From: Bathynomus jamesi
Lineage: Eukaryota > Arthropoda > Malacostraca > Isopoda > Cirolanidae
Length of the DNA: 64,000 bases
NCBI GenBank assembly: GCA_023014485.1
Contig: JAJOZX010001737.1
Span: 1-64,000 of the forward strand
Direction: 5' to 3'
Shown here one piece after another: positions 1 through 11,369 of this stretch. The notes under the pieces were generated by a model. It was not told the origin of the DNA and did not search any database. It saw only the letters and a program-made list of their open reading frames with translations. A program made the position numbers and the translations under genes. Every line of letters begins with the position of its first letter. The stretch's first letter is position 1.

Positions 1-391
1 ACCTGGGGGGGGGGGGGGGGCGGTAGGGCGGCACGTTTTGGGGGCGGCATTTTTTTGGTGAATCCAAGCCAAGGTCGCGAAGCCAAGTGCGCGATTGTCA
101 AATATCGTTCAGTATGTATTTTTTTCGTTTTCTTTTTCCAGACAAATATTATTTCATTATTATTATAGACAAAAGAAAAGAAACTGTACGAAACCTTGTG
201 AAAAATACATATAATTTTCATCATAATTCTAAAAATAAATTTTAGTGTATTTTGAGATTCAAAAGTTTGAGGTTGTGCTATTTTTGCTAAGAAAGCAAGT
301 TGATTTTTTACTAGTGCTTGCCACGCTTTTGAGGAGTGTTATTGTTTTTGAGTAGTGTTTGTGCTTTTATCTGAAGGATTTCTGTATAGAG

Positions 392-1070
392 GTAAGCAAT
401 CTTATCTATTGTGTTCTATATAAAAAGGTAAGAATCTATAGTTTTCCTATCAGTGGCGACTGGTGTATAGTGGCGATGGAGCGATCGCTCCCCCTTGCCT
501 CTTGTTGGAATGGATAAATAATAATTATCATTATTTTTTAGTTGCCCATCGTGTAAGGAGTAATTTATTCCTATATGCTCACAAATCTATTGTCGTATAG
601 TCGCCTGGAGTGGTGCATTTAGTTAATCAAAATCAGCTGTCAGCTCGTCACTGTGACTTAACATATGTTTTTTATTCGTGAACTTGTGTATTAAATGTGT
701 TTAAATATAGCTATATAATCTATTGGAGTGTTAGTTTAAATCTGTAGGATAAAAATTATTAATTAACCCTCAATACGAATAGTGTGTCAAGACTACTAAA
801 GGAAAAGTTTTTCAGATATACACTTGAAGACAAATTGAAAATAAAATTTAAACATAACTCAGTCAGCAATTAAGAATAATAAACCATACAATCGAAAGTT
901 TAACTATGACTTATATGAAAGATACAGGTGGCTTTGTGGATGCCCAGAAAAAAATTAACTATTTTGTTTTCCATGTTTACTATTCGGAGGTGATATATTG
1001 CATATATTAGCCTATATATATACATACTCGTATATATACTTTATTACACATTTTTGGCCTCCTTCCACAG
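392..1070 (+). other. Probable 5' intron of hAT-1
   Basis: A consensus donor, AG|GTAAGC, lies at 390-397, with a second candidate AAG|GTAAGA at about 425-432. A pyrimidine-rich acceptor, CCTCCTTCCACAG, ends at 1070, directly before the ATG at 1071. The segment is AT-rich and has no recognisable coding sequence. An intron just upstream of the start codon is plausible for this transposon but unproven. Without cDNA I cannot choose between the donors. Confidence 0.4.
451..490. repeat. Isolated hAT-3-like terminus
   Basis: CAGTGGCGACTGGTG at 451-465 resembles the left terminus of hAT-3 (CAGTGGCGACTCCTG at 13242). It is followed by a GCGATCGC-centred palindrome and a CCCTTGCCTC stretch, comparable to the GAGGCAAGGGG next to the hAT-3 end. 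I find no matching right terminus nearby. It may be the remnant of a MITE or of an imprecise excision inside the presumed hAT-1 intron. Confidence 0.35.
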
Positions 1071-1252
1071 ATGAAGCGAACGAAGGAGAGCGGTGCTGCA
1101 TTCCGAAAAATAAGGAAAAGAGAGAAGAGGAAGCAAAGAGAAATGAAGGTGCCTTGCTGAAATACATCACGCGAAGAGAGGAAAATGAAACTACTGCAGA
1201 AGTTCCCGGTGATGTTCTTGCTGAAACTGAAGGTGCAGTTTTTGATGCTGAT
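1071..1252 (+). pseudogene. hAT-1 transposase, N-terminal exon (broken)
   Basis: The exon starts with ATG at 1071, directly after a strong splice acceptor. The first codons read MKRTKESGAAFRKIRKR, the short basic N terminus usual in ZMYM1-type hAT proteins (MKR..SG..KRKK..). A frameshift near 1130-1145 moves the reading into another frame, giving GALLKYITRREEN and then an acidic linker, ETEGAVFDAD. The LINE insertion at 1253 cuts the frame here. The protein continues at 9103 with an acidic stretch and then DIGLWPAKID. The product would be a DNA-binding transposase that acts in the nucleus. This copy is dead because of the frameshift and the 7.8-kb insertion. Confidence 0.6.
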
Positions 1253-4200
1253 CTACAGATCTACAGAAGCTAAGGCTAACAAAGACCCTAAGCTCGACTC
1301 TAAGGTTAGCCCGAGAGAAAGGAAAGAGTAGCGGGTTAAGAGAAGAGAAGAGAATAAGGGGTTAAGTAAGAGCAACACCTATCACTCATGGGTTAACATT
1401 CATTCAGAAAAAGAGGAAAAGTGTCTCACCATCATCATCCGCCGGCCACTGCCGACAAGTCAGAAAAATAGTCGGAGAGAATAGGAGAGGGGTGAAAGAT
1501 GAAAAGAAGTAAAATAAGAACGCTTACAAACCATGCAAACACAGTCTTAACTCACTGTCATACCATGCAAACTACAAACATGCAAGAAAAGAGTTAGAGA
1601 CATGCAAAGTAAGGAGAGGATAAGGAAAAAAAAAAAAAAAAAGTAGGTAAAGTTAAACAAAAAGGGTTAGTTTACGCTATGAGCTACATCTACATTCGTG
1701 TTAGTCTAATTTTTTTTTTTTTTTAATAATTTTATTGCTGGCATCACACGCTGGCATGTCACAAGCTGGCATTCATCGTCAACAGACTCATCCTCGAGCA
1801 CCACCACCAGAGCTTCTGTTGCTAACTTTTTGTTTTTTAAATTAAACAACGTTAATACCTTTAAAATGTCTGTCAAGACGGTTCTTAAACATATTAACGC
1901 TGGTAGAATGAACGACTGACGCGGGAAGATTATTCCATTTATCAATTACTTTAAACGTAAAGAAGTTTTTAGCGATATTAGTAATAAAACGCCTGCCACG
2001 CAACTTAAATCCGTTATTGCGAGTATTACTATTATCAAAAGTGAACAATTTGTCAAAATTTACGTTATCGATGTTATTAACGATTTTGAAAACTTCAATA
2101 AGCTCCCCCCTTAATCTCCTAGTTTCGAGTGAATACAGGTCTAACTCATTAATCCTATCTTCATAAGGCTTATTGCGCAATGACGGAATAAGTTTCGTGG
2201 CACGACGCTGAACCCTTTCTAACCTATCAATATCCTCACGCAAGTACGGGCACCAAAACTGAACTGCATATTCTAAATGAGGCCTGACTAGGGACTTGTG
2301 AAGGGGCAATATAATATCCTTCGATTTAAATTCGAAATTACGCGCTATGAAGCCTAACATCCTATTAGCTTTTGCGCAAGACTCCAGGCACTGGTTCCTA
2401 ACCTTTAAATCCTTAGATACGCGTACGCCTAAATCTACTTCCTCGTCAACGCTCGCTAACTCCCTATCATCCATCGTATACGCGTAATATTGTTGCGAGA
2501 ACCTATATGCAAAACTTTACATTTGTCTACGTTAAATTGCATCTGCCACTTATCTGTCCACTCCATAATCCTATTTACATCGTCTTGAATCCTATTTCTA
2601 TCGTCCTCGTTAACAACCTTACCGCCTATTTTAGTATCGTCCGCGAATTTTGAAACGTTACTAGTCAATCCTACATCTATGTCGTTAATGTAAATTACGA
2701 ATAGCAATGGGCCTAACACTGAACCCTGTGGGACACCGCTACCTACATCTAACCACCCTGATTCACTACCATTAACTACGACCCTCTGTCTCCTAGCACG
2801 AAGCCATTCTTCTAACCAGTTAGCTACCTGACCGCGTATACCGTGCGCTTTAACCTTCGCAATTAGTCTCCTATGCGGAACTGTATCGAACGCCTTTTTA
2901 AAATCTAAATAAATAACGTCAGCTGCTCTATGCCTATCGTATTCGCGCACTATTTCGTTATAAAATTCTAACAAATTAGTTAAACAAGACCTATGGCGTC
3001 GAAACCCATGCTGACTACTATTAATCAAATCTCTACTTTCTAAGTGATCGATAATACGATCCCTAACTACGGATTCCAAAAGTTTACCTACAATTGACGT
3101 TAAGCTAATGGGCCTATAATTGCTAGCTACCGCGCGGTCGCCTTTTTTAAAAATAGGCGTGACGTTAGCTAATTTAAAGTCTTCAGGAATAATCCCCGTT
3201 TCGAGTGACTGATTAAAGATCTTCGTTAAGGGGCCTACGATAACTTCTTTCAAATGTCTGGGATAAAAAGCGTCAGGGCCTGGAGCCTTGCTAACTTTTA
3301 GCCTATCGATATAATGCGCAATCTCAGCCTCGTAAACAGTTATTTCATCCAAAATAGTCTCGCTACTAAATGGAACGATATCATCCACGTCGGGGACATT
3401 ATTTACGTCTTCTACGGTAAAAACTGTCGCAAAAAAGTTATTGAAAATACCCGCCATCGCCTGAGCGTCAGAAGCCAAAGCGCCATTAACATCCACTAGA
3501 GGGCCTATGTTATTTTTTACCGGCTTACGATTATTAACGTATTCAAAAAACTTTTTTGGATTATGTTTACTATCCGCAGCTATAAGTATCTCTAAATTAC
3601 GCTTGGCATTCCTAACTGATCTTTTAACCTGACGTCTAAGCTCGATATATCTATTAAAGTTAGCTACCTGGCCATTACGCTTATTCTAAGCTCTATACGC
3701 TCATTTATAAACTCTCCTATTTCCCTACCACCACTTCGGTCTACCACGATTACTAGCGCGCTTGGGCCTACGAGGAATAAACTCCCTTTCAATATTCCTA
3801 AAACTTTCTTTAAACGCCACCCAACGCAAATTTGTGTCATTACCCATAAATAAGTTATCCCAGTCCACTACTCTCATCCTATCCGAGAAACTATCAAAAT
3901 TAGCCCTACGAAAATCAGGGACTTCTATTACGTTACTATCCTTGTGTTTTCTATCAATAACTTAAACCTAAGAATTTGATGATCGCTACATCCTAAACTC
4001 TCGCCTACTTCTAAACCTTCGACTATATTCTCGCCGTTCGTCATCACCAAATCTAAGATATTATCACCGCGCGTTGGTTCGGTAACTATCTGTCGTAAAA
4101 AGTTATCGTCAATAAACTCAACCAGTCTCAAACCCTCTTCATTACCCGTAAAATTCTCGTAATTAACATTAGGGCAGTTACAGTCTCCGACAATTATACT

Positions 4201-4338
4201 ATTCCGATTGTCAATAAAATTACCAAGAAGTGAGTAAAATCTAGTATCTATGTCGAGGGGTTGAACGGGAGGTCTATAAACAACAACAAAATTAAAACTA
4301 ATACTACGCGCCCTAACTTCAACACAGATCGCATTAAT
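1253..4338 (-). mobile_element. CR1-like non-LTR retrotransposon, copy 1, 5'-truncated
   Basis: This is a minus-strand LINE. Its 3' end is at 1253 and shows a short repeated tail (CTGTAGAT twice in the sense direction), as expected for CR1-group elements that end in microsatellites rather than poly(A). It is flanked by TGCTGAT at 1246-1252 and 4339-4345, a 7-bp target duplication. The 3' untranslated region (1253-1841) holds an A18 run and a T16 run on the + strand. The 5' end at 4338 falls inside the endonuclease coding region, so the copy is truncated. It is almost identical to copy 2 and differs mostly by small indels. Confidence 0.85.
1842..4338 (-). pseudogene. LINE ORF2: APE endonuclease (partial) and reverse transcriptase, copy 1
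   Basis: ORF2 nicks target DNA and primes reverse transcription from the nick. Reading from 4338 leftward, the C-terminal two thirds of an APE-type endonuclease come first, with VVYRPP, GDCNCPN and GCSDH motifs. The reverse transcriptase follows, with KAPGPD, SNYRPISLTS, a GFRRHRSCL segment, YLDFKKAFDTVPH, GVPQGSVLGPLLF and the catalytic FADD (near 2655). A C-terminal domain with CPYLREDIDRLERVQRRATK ends at the stop near 1842. Lesions include a 1-bp deletion near 2485 that shifts the frame before the MDDREL segment, small deletions around 3685-3700, and further breaks near 3730-3965. Copy 2 is intact at 2485, which shows the site is a deletion here. This copy is inactive. Confidence 0.85.
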
Positions 4339-4921
4339 TGCTGATCTACAGATCTACAGAAGCTAAGGCTAACAAAGACTCTAAGGTTAGCCCGAGAGAA
4401 AGGAAAGAGTAGCGGGTTAAGAGAAGAGAAGAGAATAAGGGGTTAAGTAAGAGCAACACCTATCACTCATGGGTTAACATTCATTCAGAAAAAGAGGAAA
4501 AGTGTCTCACCATTATCATCCGCCGGCCACTGCCGACAAGTCAGAAAAATAGTCGGAGAGAATAGGAGAGGGGTGAAAGATGAAAAGAAGTAAAATAAGA
4601 ACGCTTACAAACCATGCAAATACAGTCTTAACTCACTGTCATACCATGCAAACTACAAACATGCAAGAAAAGAGTTAGAGACATGCAAAGTAAGGAAAAA
4701 AAAAAAAAAAAAAAAAAAAGTAGGTAAAGTTAAACAAAAAGTGGTTAGTTTACGCTATGAGCTACATCTACATTCGTGTTAGTCTATATTTTTTTTTTTT
4801 TTTAATAATTTTATTGCTGGCATCACACGCTGGCATGTCACAAGCTGGCATTCATCGTCAACAGACTCATCCTCGAGCACCACCACCAGAGCTTCTGTTG
4901 CTAACTTTGTTGTTTTTTAAA

Positions 4922-7137
4922 TTAAACAACGTTAATACCTTTAAAATGTCTGTCAAGACGGTTCTTAAACATATTAACGCTGGTAGAATGAACGACTGAC
5001 GCGGGAAGATTATTCCATTTATCAATTACTTTAAACGTAAAGAAGTTTTTAGCGATATTAGTAATAAAACGCCTGCCACGCAACTTAAATCCGTTATTGC
5101 GAGTATTACTATTATCAAAAGTGAACAATTTGTCAAAATTTACGTTATCGATGTTATTAACGATTTTGAAAACTTCAATAAGCTCCCCCCTTAATCTCCT
5201 AGTTTCGAGTGAATACAGGTCTAACTCATTAATCCTATCTTCATAAGGCTTATTGCGCAATGACGGAATAAGTTTCGTGGCACGACGCTGAACCCTTTCT
5301 AACCTATCAATATCCTCACGCAAGTACGGGCACCAAAACTGAACTGCATATTCTAAATGAGGCCTGACTAGGGACTTGTGAAGGGGCAATATAATATCCT
5401 TCGATTTAAATTCGAAATTACGCGCTATGAAGCCTAACATCCTATTAGCTTTTGCGCAAGACTCCAGGCACTGGTTCCTAACCTTTAAATCCTTAGATAC
5501 GCGTACGCCTAAATCTACTTCCTCGTCAACGCTCGCTAACTCCCTATCATCCATCGTATACGCGTAATTATTGTTGCGAGAACCTATATGCAAAACTTTA
5601 CATTTGTCTACGTTAAATTGCATCTGCCACTTATCTGTCCACTCCATAATCCTATTTACATCGTCTTGAATCCTATTTCTATCGTCCTCGTTAACAACCT
5701 TACCGCCTATTTTAGTATCGTCCGCGAATTTTGAAACGTTACTAGTCAATCCTACATCTATGTCGTTAATGTAAATTACGAATAGCAATGGGCCTAACAC
5801 TGAACCCTGTGGGACACCGCTACCTACATCTAACCACCCGATTCACTACCATTAACTACGACCCTCTGTCTCCTAGCACGAAGCCATTCTTCTAACCAGT
5901 TAGCTACCTGACCGCGTATACCGTGCGCTTTAACCTTCGCAATTAGTCTCCTATGCGGAACTGTATCGAACGCCTTTTTAAAATCTAAATAAATAACGTC
6001 AGCTGCTCTATGCCTATCGTATTCGCGCACTATTTCGTTATAAAATTCTAACAAATTAGTTAAACAAGACCTATGGCGTCGAAACCCATGCTGACTACTA
6101 TTAATCAAATCTCTACTTTCTAAGTGATCGATAATACGATCCCTAACTACGGATTCCAAAAGTTTACCTACAATTGACGTTAAGCTAATGGGCCTATAAT
6201 TGCTAGCTACCGCGCGGTCGCCTTTTTTAAAAATAGGCGTGACGTTAGCTAATTTAAAGTCTTCAGGAATAATCCCCGTTTCGAGTGACTGATTAAAGAT
6301 CTTCGTTAAGGGGCCTACGATAACTTCTTTCAAATCTTTCAAATGTCTGGGATAAAAAGCGTCAGGGCCTGGAGCCTTGCTAACTTTTAGCCTATCGATA
6401 TAATGCGCAATCTCAGCCTCGTAAACAGTTATTTCATCCAAAATAGTCTCGCTACTAAATGGAACGATATCATCCACGTCGGGGACATTATTTACGTCTT
6501 CTACGGTAAAAACTGTCGCAAAAAAGTTATTGAAAATACCCGCCATCGCCTGAGCGTCAGAAGCCAAAGCGCCATTAACATCCACTAGAGGGCCTATGTT
6601 ATTTTTTACCGGCTTACGATTATTAACGTATTCAAAAAACTTTTTTGGATTATGTTTACTATCCGCAGCTATAAGTATCTCTAAATTACGCTTGGCATTC
6701 CTAACTGATCTTTTAACCTGACGTCTAAGCTCGATATATCTATTAAAGTTAGCTACCTGGCCATTACGCTTACTAAGTCTATACGCTCTATTACGCTCAT
6801 TTATAAACTCTCCTATTTCCCTACTCACCACTTCGGTCTACCACGATTACTAGCGCGCTTGGGCCTACGAGGAATAAACTCCCTTTCAATATTCCTAAAA
6901 CTTTCTTTAAACGCCACCCAACGCAAATTTGTGTCATTACCCATAAATAAGTTATCCCAGTCCACTACTCTCATCCTATCCGCGAAACTATCAAAATTAG
7001 CCCTACGAAAATCAGGGACTTCTATTACGTTACTATCCTTAGTGTTTTCTATCAATAACTTAAACCTAAGAATTTGATGATCGCTACATCCTAAACTCTC
7101 GCCTACTTCTAAACCTTCGACTATATTCTCGCCGTTC
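4922..7137 (-). pseudogene. LINE ORF2: endonuclease C terminus and reverse transcriptase, copy 2
   Basis: The domain order matches copy 1: end of the endonuclease (GENIVEG...GCSDHQ), linker, RT with AFDTVPH, GVPQGSVLGPLLF and FADD, then the C-terminal domain. The region 4922-5800 is open where copy 1 is frameshifted. Copy 2 has its own 1-bp deletion near 5840 (CCACCCGATT against CCACCCTGATT in copy 1), which splits the RT into two frames just before VPQGS. A 9-bp duplication near 6335 adds three residues (Asp-Leu-Lys). A small rearrangement near 6830 breaks the junction with the endonuclease. The N-terminal end of the endonuclease piece lies beyond hAT-2 at 9056-9102. The two copies carry different lesions in the same gene. 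Confidence 0.85.
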
Positions 7138-7145
7138 GTCATCAC

Positions 7146-9047
7146 TAGGGCGGTCAAAAGTCAATAAAGTCAAATTGTTTCCTATGGGGCACTTTTCGCT
7201 TGAAACGACTGAAAATGCAATAAAAACACCTTTAGGGGGTATATTACCAAAGTTAAAGGTCAAACCAAAAGTCAACTTTTACCTGTTAGGTCAAAAAATA
7301 GCAATGAGGTAAATAAAGTCAATTTTTTTGGAATAAATAATTAAAATACCTAAAATTGGCATCTTTTTGGTTAACTGGCAACTTCGCTGCTCGTATTTGT
7401 CTTATTCAGTTATGTCCGTTCTGGTTTGGATGTGGTTGTGTTGTATGTATTGTGGTTACTGGTTACCATTTTTATTTGTGATTTTTTCTGATTTGTGATT
7501 TTACTGATTTCGATTTCTTTTGATTTCAGATATTTAAAATGCCAAAAGTTGCAGTTAGTTCTATTGCTAAAGTGCGCGCTATAATTGCAAAATATCCTAA
7601 TGAATTCATTTGTTCAGGAAAAAATGAGCTATACTGTCAGATTTGTTGTGTTGTGGTCAAGCATGACAAATCCTTTTTTGTGGATAAACATCGCTCTACC
7701 CAAAAGCACCAGCGTGGTATAGACCAAAATGTGGGAAATGAAAAGACGCAAACCCTTTAAAGTACAAGTCTTCAGATTTTCGGAAAAACTTGTGACTACA
7801 TTTCTGTCAGCCAAACATACCTCTTCATAAGTTTGAGCAACCCTCATGTGAAACAATTGTTCTCTGAATAGGTGTAGCAGTGCCTTGCGTGTCAACTTGC
7901 AGATCAATAGCAATGAAACAGGCAGAAAGCGAGTTAAGTAGAATAAAACATTTGCTAGAGGGTAAATTAGTTTTCCTAATTGTTGATGAAAGTGAAGTAA
8001 GGGGCTCAAAATATTTGAACATACTTGCTGGATCTATTGATGTTCCCAAGAAAACATATTTAATCAGGTGCGATGTTCTTCTTGGAAATGTTAATGCACG
8101 AACTGTCATACATAAGATTGACGATACTGTAAAAGAATTCGAGATACCAAGAGAAAATTTCTGTTTACTTCTGTCTGATGCAGCCTCGTTACATGGTGTC
8201 AGCTGGAGCGACACTCAAGCAACTTTTTCCAAGACTTTTCCATGTAACGTGTCTTGCGCATCTGTTACATAATTGTGCGATGCAAATAAGAGCATTTTAT
8301 AGTGATGTTGACACTTTAATTGCATGTGTCAAGGCTTCTACTCTTAAAACAAAAAGAAGGAAGGAATTGTTTGCTGAAATAGGAACTCCTCCAGAACCGA
8401 TTGTAACACGTTGGGCAAGCTGGCTGAACGCTGCTTTTTATTATGCAGACAATTTTCCAAATGTGAAGACAATTGTGGAAAATTTTGAAGATGAAGGAAT
8501 CATTGTTCAGAAGGCTAAAGAGAGTGTTGCTAATGAAAAACTGCCAAAGCAACTATGTCAATCAAAATGAATTATAGTTTGATTGCTAGCTTAGTGACTA
8601 GGATGGAAGCATCTGATTGCACCATTAGAGAGGCATATGAAACCATTTCTTCTATCAACCTTGTGGAAGATATGTGTTCAGTCAAATAACAATACATTGA
8701 AACAAGACTCAAGACAAATGGTATTTGTGAAATAATTAACCTCAGTAGACCTGAAATCTCACCAACAGTTTATGGTCAGCTTTTGCAATGTCAACCAACA
8801 ACTGCCGCTGTAGAGAGATCTTTCTCCATGCTTAATAAATTATTAAGTAAGGATCGCAATTTTTTGCCAGAAAATGTCGGCAAATACTTCATAATTTACC
8901 ACAATCGGTCAACTGATGTAGAAGAGCAAAAATAAGTAATTAAAGTATCGTTTTTATTATTGAAAGTAAAGGCAACTTTATAAGTCAATTTTTTCAATTC
9001 GTAAGGTCAACTTTCTTAATTTTTTCGGTCAACTTTTGACTGCCCTA
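7146..9047 (+). mobile_element. hAT-2, CGGBP1-like hAT transposon
   Basis: Terminal inverted repeats TAGGGCGGTCAAAAGT (7146) and ACTTTTGACTGCCCTA (ends 9047) match except for one base. The 8-bp target duplication GTCATCAC at 7138-7145 and 9048-9055 is perfect, and the uninterrupted LINE copy 1 shows the empty site at about 4040. TAG/CTA termini and 8-bp duplications are diagnostic of hAT elements. GTCAA motifs recur next to both ends and could be transposase binding sites. The 1.9-kb length fits a compact autonomous element. Confidence 0.93.
7539..8935 (+). pseudogene. hAT-2 transposase (CGGBP1-like), frameshifted
   Basis: This is a cut-and-paste transposase related to the domesticated vertebrate CGG-repeat-binding protein CGGBP1. 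It starts with ATG at 7539 (MPKVAVSSIAKVRAI) and a BED-like zinc finger with YCQICCVVV at residues 28-36 and HRSTQKHQRG at residues 51-60. After a stop at 7758 the catalytic core resumes in another frame: LVFLIVDES (first acidic residue), LLLSDAAS (second), CLAHLLHNCA (the hAT C-x2-H signature) and TRWASW. The C-terminal dimerisation motif, TAAVERSFSMLNKLL, is near 8805-8850. Frameshifts lie near 7760-7880, near 8180 and after 8570, and in-frame stops such as the one at 8686 interrupt it. It is dead in this copy but only moderately decayed. Confidence 0.8.
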
Positions 9048-9102
9048 GTCATCACCAAATCTAAGATATTATCACCGCGCGTTGGTTCGGTAACTATCTG
9101 TC

Positions 9103-11369
9103 TGATGATGCTGAAGTTGAAGATGTTGAAGGTCAGCCACAAGCTGTTGAAGAGCGTGACGGGAAAACTGATTTGAAAGATATTGGGCTGTGGCCTGCCA
9201 AGATTGATCACAGCATTCGGGCCATGCTTTTACGACAAGGATCGAAAGTTGTGCAGCATATAGATTGTGAATTCAAGGAAGTCGTACGGCCAGGCACGAA
9301 AACGAAAGGGGAAACTAGAAAGCTGTCAAGAAACTGGTTTTTTCGAACTCACAGAACGGGGAGAAAAGCTTGAGAACGTGGATGATGTATTCCCCTTTCA
9401 AGGAAGCTGTGTTCTGCTTTTGTTGCAGACTATTTCCAGCTGGAAATTCAATTTTGATTCAGTGAAGGTTTCAAAAATTGGTGGAAGTTGAATCCTAAGA
9501 TACATGAACATGAATCCAGTTCTGCGCATGCCCAGGCGTTCATTCAGTGGAAAGAGTTGGAGATCCGCCTTGCTCAAGGCAAACTAGTCGACAGAGAAGA
9601 ACAAGACGTTGTTGAGAAGGAAGCAAAAAAGTGGCGGCAAATCCTAACCAGATTCCTGGACATCATTCGGTTTCTCGCTAAACAAAACCTGGCTTTACGA
9701 GGCCATCGAGAAGATGTTCATGATGATGATGCTGAAAATAAAGGGAATTTTTTGGAGCTAGTTCATTTGATGGCGAAGTTCGACCCAGTGCTACGGGAAC
9801 ATTTGGTGAGAGTGAAGCTTGGGAAAAAGTTCACAACTTCCTATCTTTCACCAAAAACTCAGAATGAATTTGTGAACATTTTGGGAGATCAAGTCAGGAA
9901 GAAAGTCATCGAGCAAGTGAAACAGAGTAAATACTTTTGCACTATCTTCGACAGTACTCCCGACATTTCTCACAAGGACAAATGAGCCAGGTCTTACGTT
10001 ATGTCAAAATGGATGGAAAGGAAGTCAAAGTAGAAGAATCATTTCTTCGTTTTATTGAAACGAAAGGCAAAAATGCTGAGCAAATTGCAGCATTTATTTT
10101 GGAGCAGTTAGGAAAGGACGACATTCAGATTCAAGACTGTCGTGGACAAGCATTTGATAATGCGGCCGTAATGGCAGGTCATCGATCTGGTGTTCAGACG
10201 CGCATCAGGGAAGTCAACCGAAAGGTTGTATTTATACCATGCACCAATCACTCACTGAATTTGGCAGGTGTGCATGCAGCTTCAGTGGCTGTCGATTCTG
10301 TTACATTTTTTGGAACATTGGACCGTTTATTTTCATTCTTTTCAGCCTCGACTCATCGATGGGATATCTTGATTGCGACAACTGGTCAAACTATCAAACG
10401 GGTTGTGGAAACGAGATGGAGTAGTCGAGCAGATGCTGTGAATATTGTACAGAAAAAATTCTCGGAAGTCGTCGTTGCTCTGGAACGGCTAACGGAAGAT
10501 GGAGAAACGCAGCTACCAGGTCAGATGCAGGGTTGGTTCTTCACGCGATGCTATCATTTCCTTTTTTGTCTTTCCTTGGGCTTTGGAAAGCTGTCCTCCC
10601 CGAAATTAATGATGCTCAAAAGTACCTCCAAACGAAAGGACTGGATTTACAACAATGTGCGGTTAAACTCTTGGCTTTGAGAGCTGCTCTTCTTCAGAAT
10701 CGGACAAGACTGTGGACGATGCAATGACCTATTCCAAAGGAAATTGTTCTGAACTGGGGATAAGCATGGAGCGTCGAATTCGCAAGAAGAAACGAATGGA
10801 TGGTGAAGGATCTGGCGATGCAGCACTAGGGTACGAAGCTGAGCTAAGAAGAGAAATGTTGTCTGTGCTAGACGGGCTGATTGAAGAAATATCTTCTAGA
10901 TTTGAACAAGTTCATGGTCTTTCAGAGAAATACGACTTCCTTACACCTTCAAACCTGTTAGATAAAGAATATGATTGCCAGTTAGATGATGTTGATGAGG
11001 ATATAGAGAAACGAGTTCCTCGTCGAGAGGAAAAGCTTGCAACATTTTGTGGCGGCTGCTGGAACTAAAGAGATGGGAGGTCCTTTGCAACTTCTGCAGT
11101 TCATTCAAAACTATAATCTCGGTGACTCATTACCAAATATAGTCGTACTGCTACGTGTGTTTCTGACTCGTGCCATTAGTGTTGCGAGCTGCGAACGGTC
11201 GTTCTCTAAACTAAAGTTAATCAAGAACTACCTTAGGGCAGCAATGAGTCAAACAAGGCTAACTGATCTAGCAATACTTTCCATTGAGCGTGACCTTGCC
11301 GAAGAAATAGATTTTGATGGTGTGATTAAAGATTTTGCAGAGAGGAAGGCCAGAAAAATTAACTTTTAA
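9103..11369 (+). pseudogene. hAT-1 transposase, main body (ZMYM1-like), frameshifted
   Basis: The protein resumes after the LINE with an acidic linker and DLKDIGLWPAKIDHSIR, the standard lead-in to the TTF-type zinc finger of ZMYM1-like hAT proteins. FCFCCRLFP near 9415 is part of that finger. The catalytic core runs 9488-10680, with TIFDSTPDISHKD (first Asp), CRGQAFDNAAVMAGH (second Asp), PCTNHSLNLAG and VVETRWSSRADAV. Helical segments follow at 10533-11035, and the C-terminal dimerisation motif SCERSFSKLKLIKNYLR is near 11190-11240. The stop TAA lies at 11367-11369. Frameshifts near 9370, 9480, 9975, 10520, 10715 and 11030 break it into about seven open pieces. The order of domains is complete, so this was once a full-length autonomous element. 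Confidence 0.82.

Larger units (their letters stand above)
4346..9102 (-). mobile_element. CR1-like non-LTR retrotransposon, copy 2, split by hAT-2
   Basis: This is the second copy of the same LINE family, directly next to copy 1 in the same orientation and almost identical over the shared part. It starts with the same CTACAGATCTACAG tail at 4346. It is interrupted at 7138-7145/9048-9055 by hAT-2 and resumes with CAAATCTAAGATATT at 9056. It ends at about 9102, about 235 bp short of the 5' extent of copy 1. Its flanks in the hAT-1 coding region are ...GCTGAT and TGATGATG, so any target duplication is short (TGAT). Copy 1 sits exactly at the 3' end of copy 2, so copy 2 is probably the older insertion. 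Confidence 0.85.

Noticed and set aside
7000..7275. Open frames crossing 7146, such as 7084-7275
   Set aside because: They join LINE and hAT-2 sequence across the insertion junction by chance.
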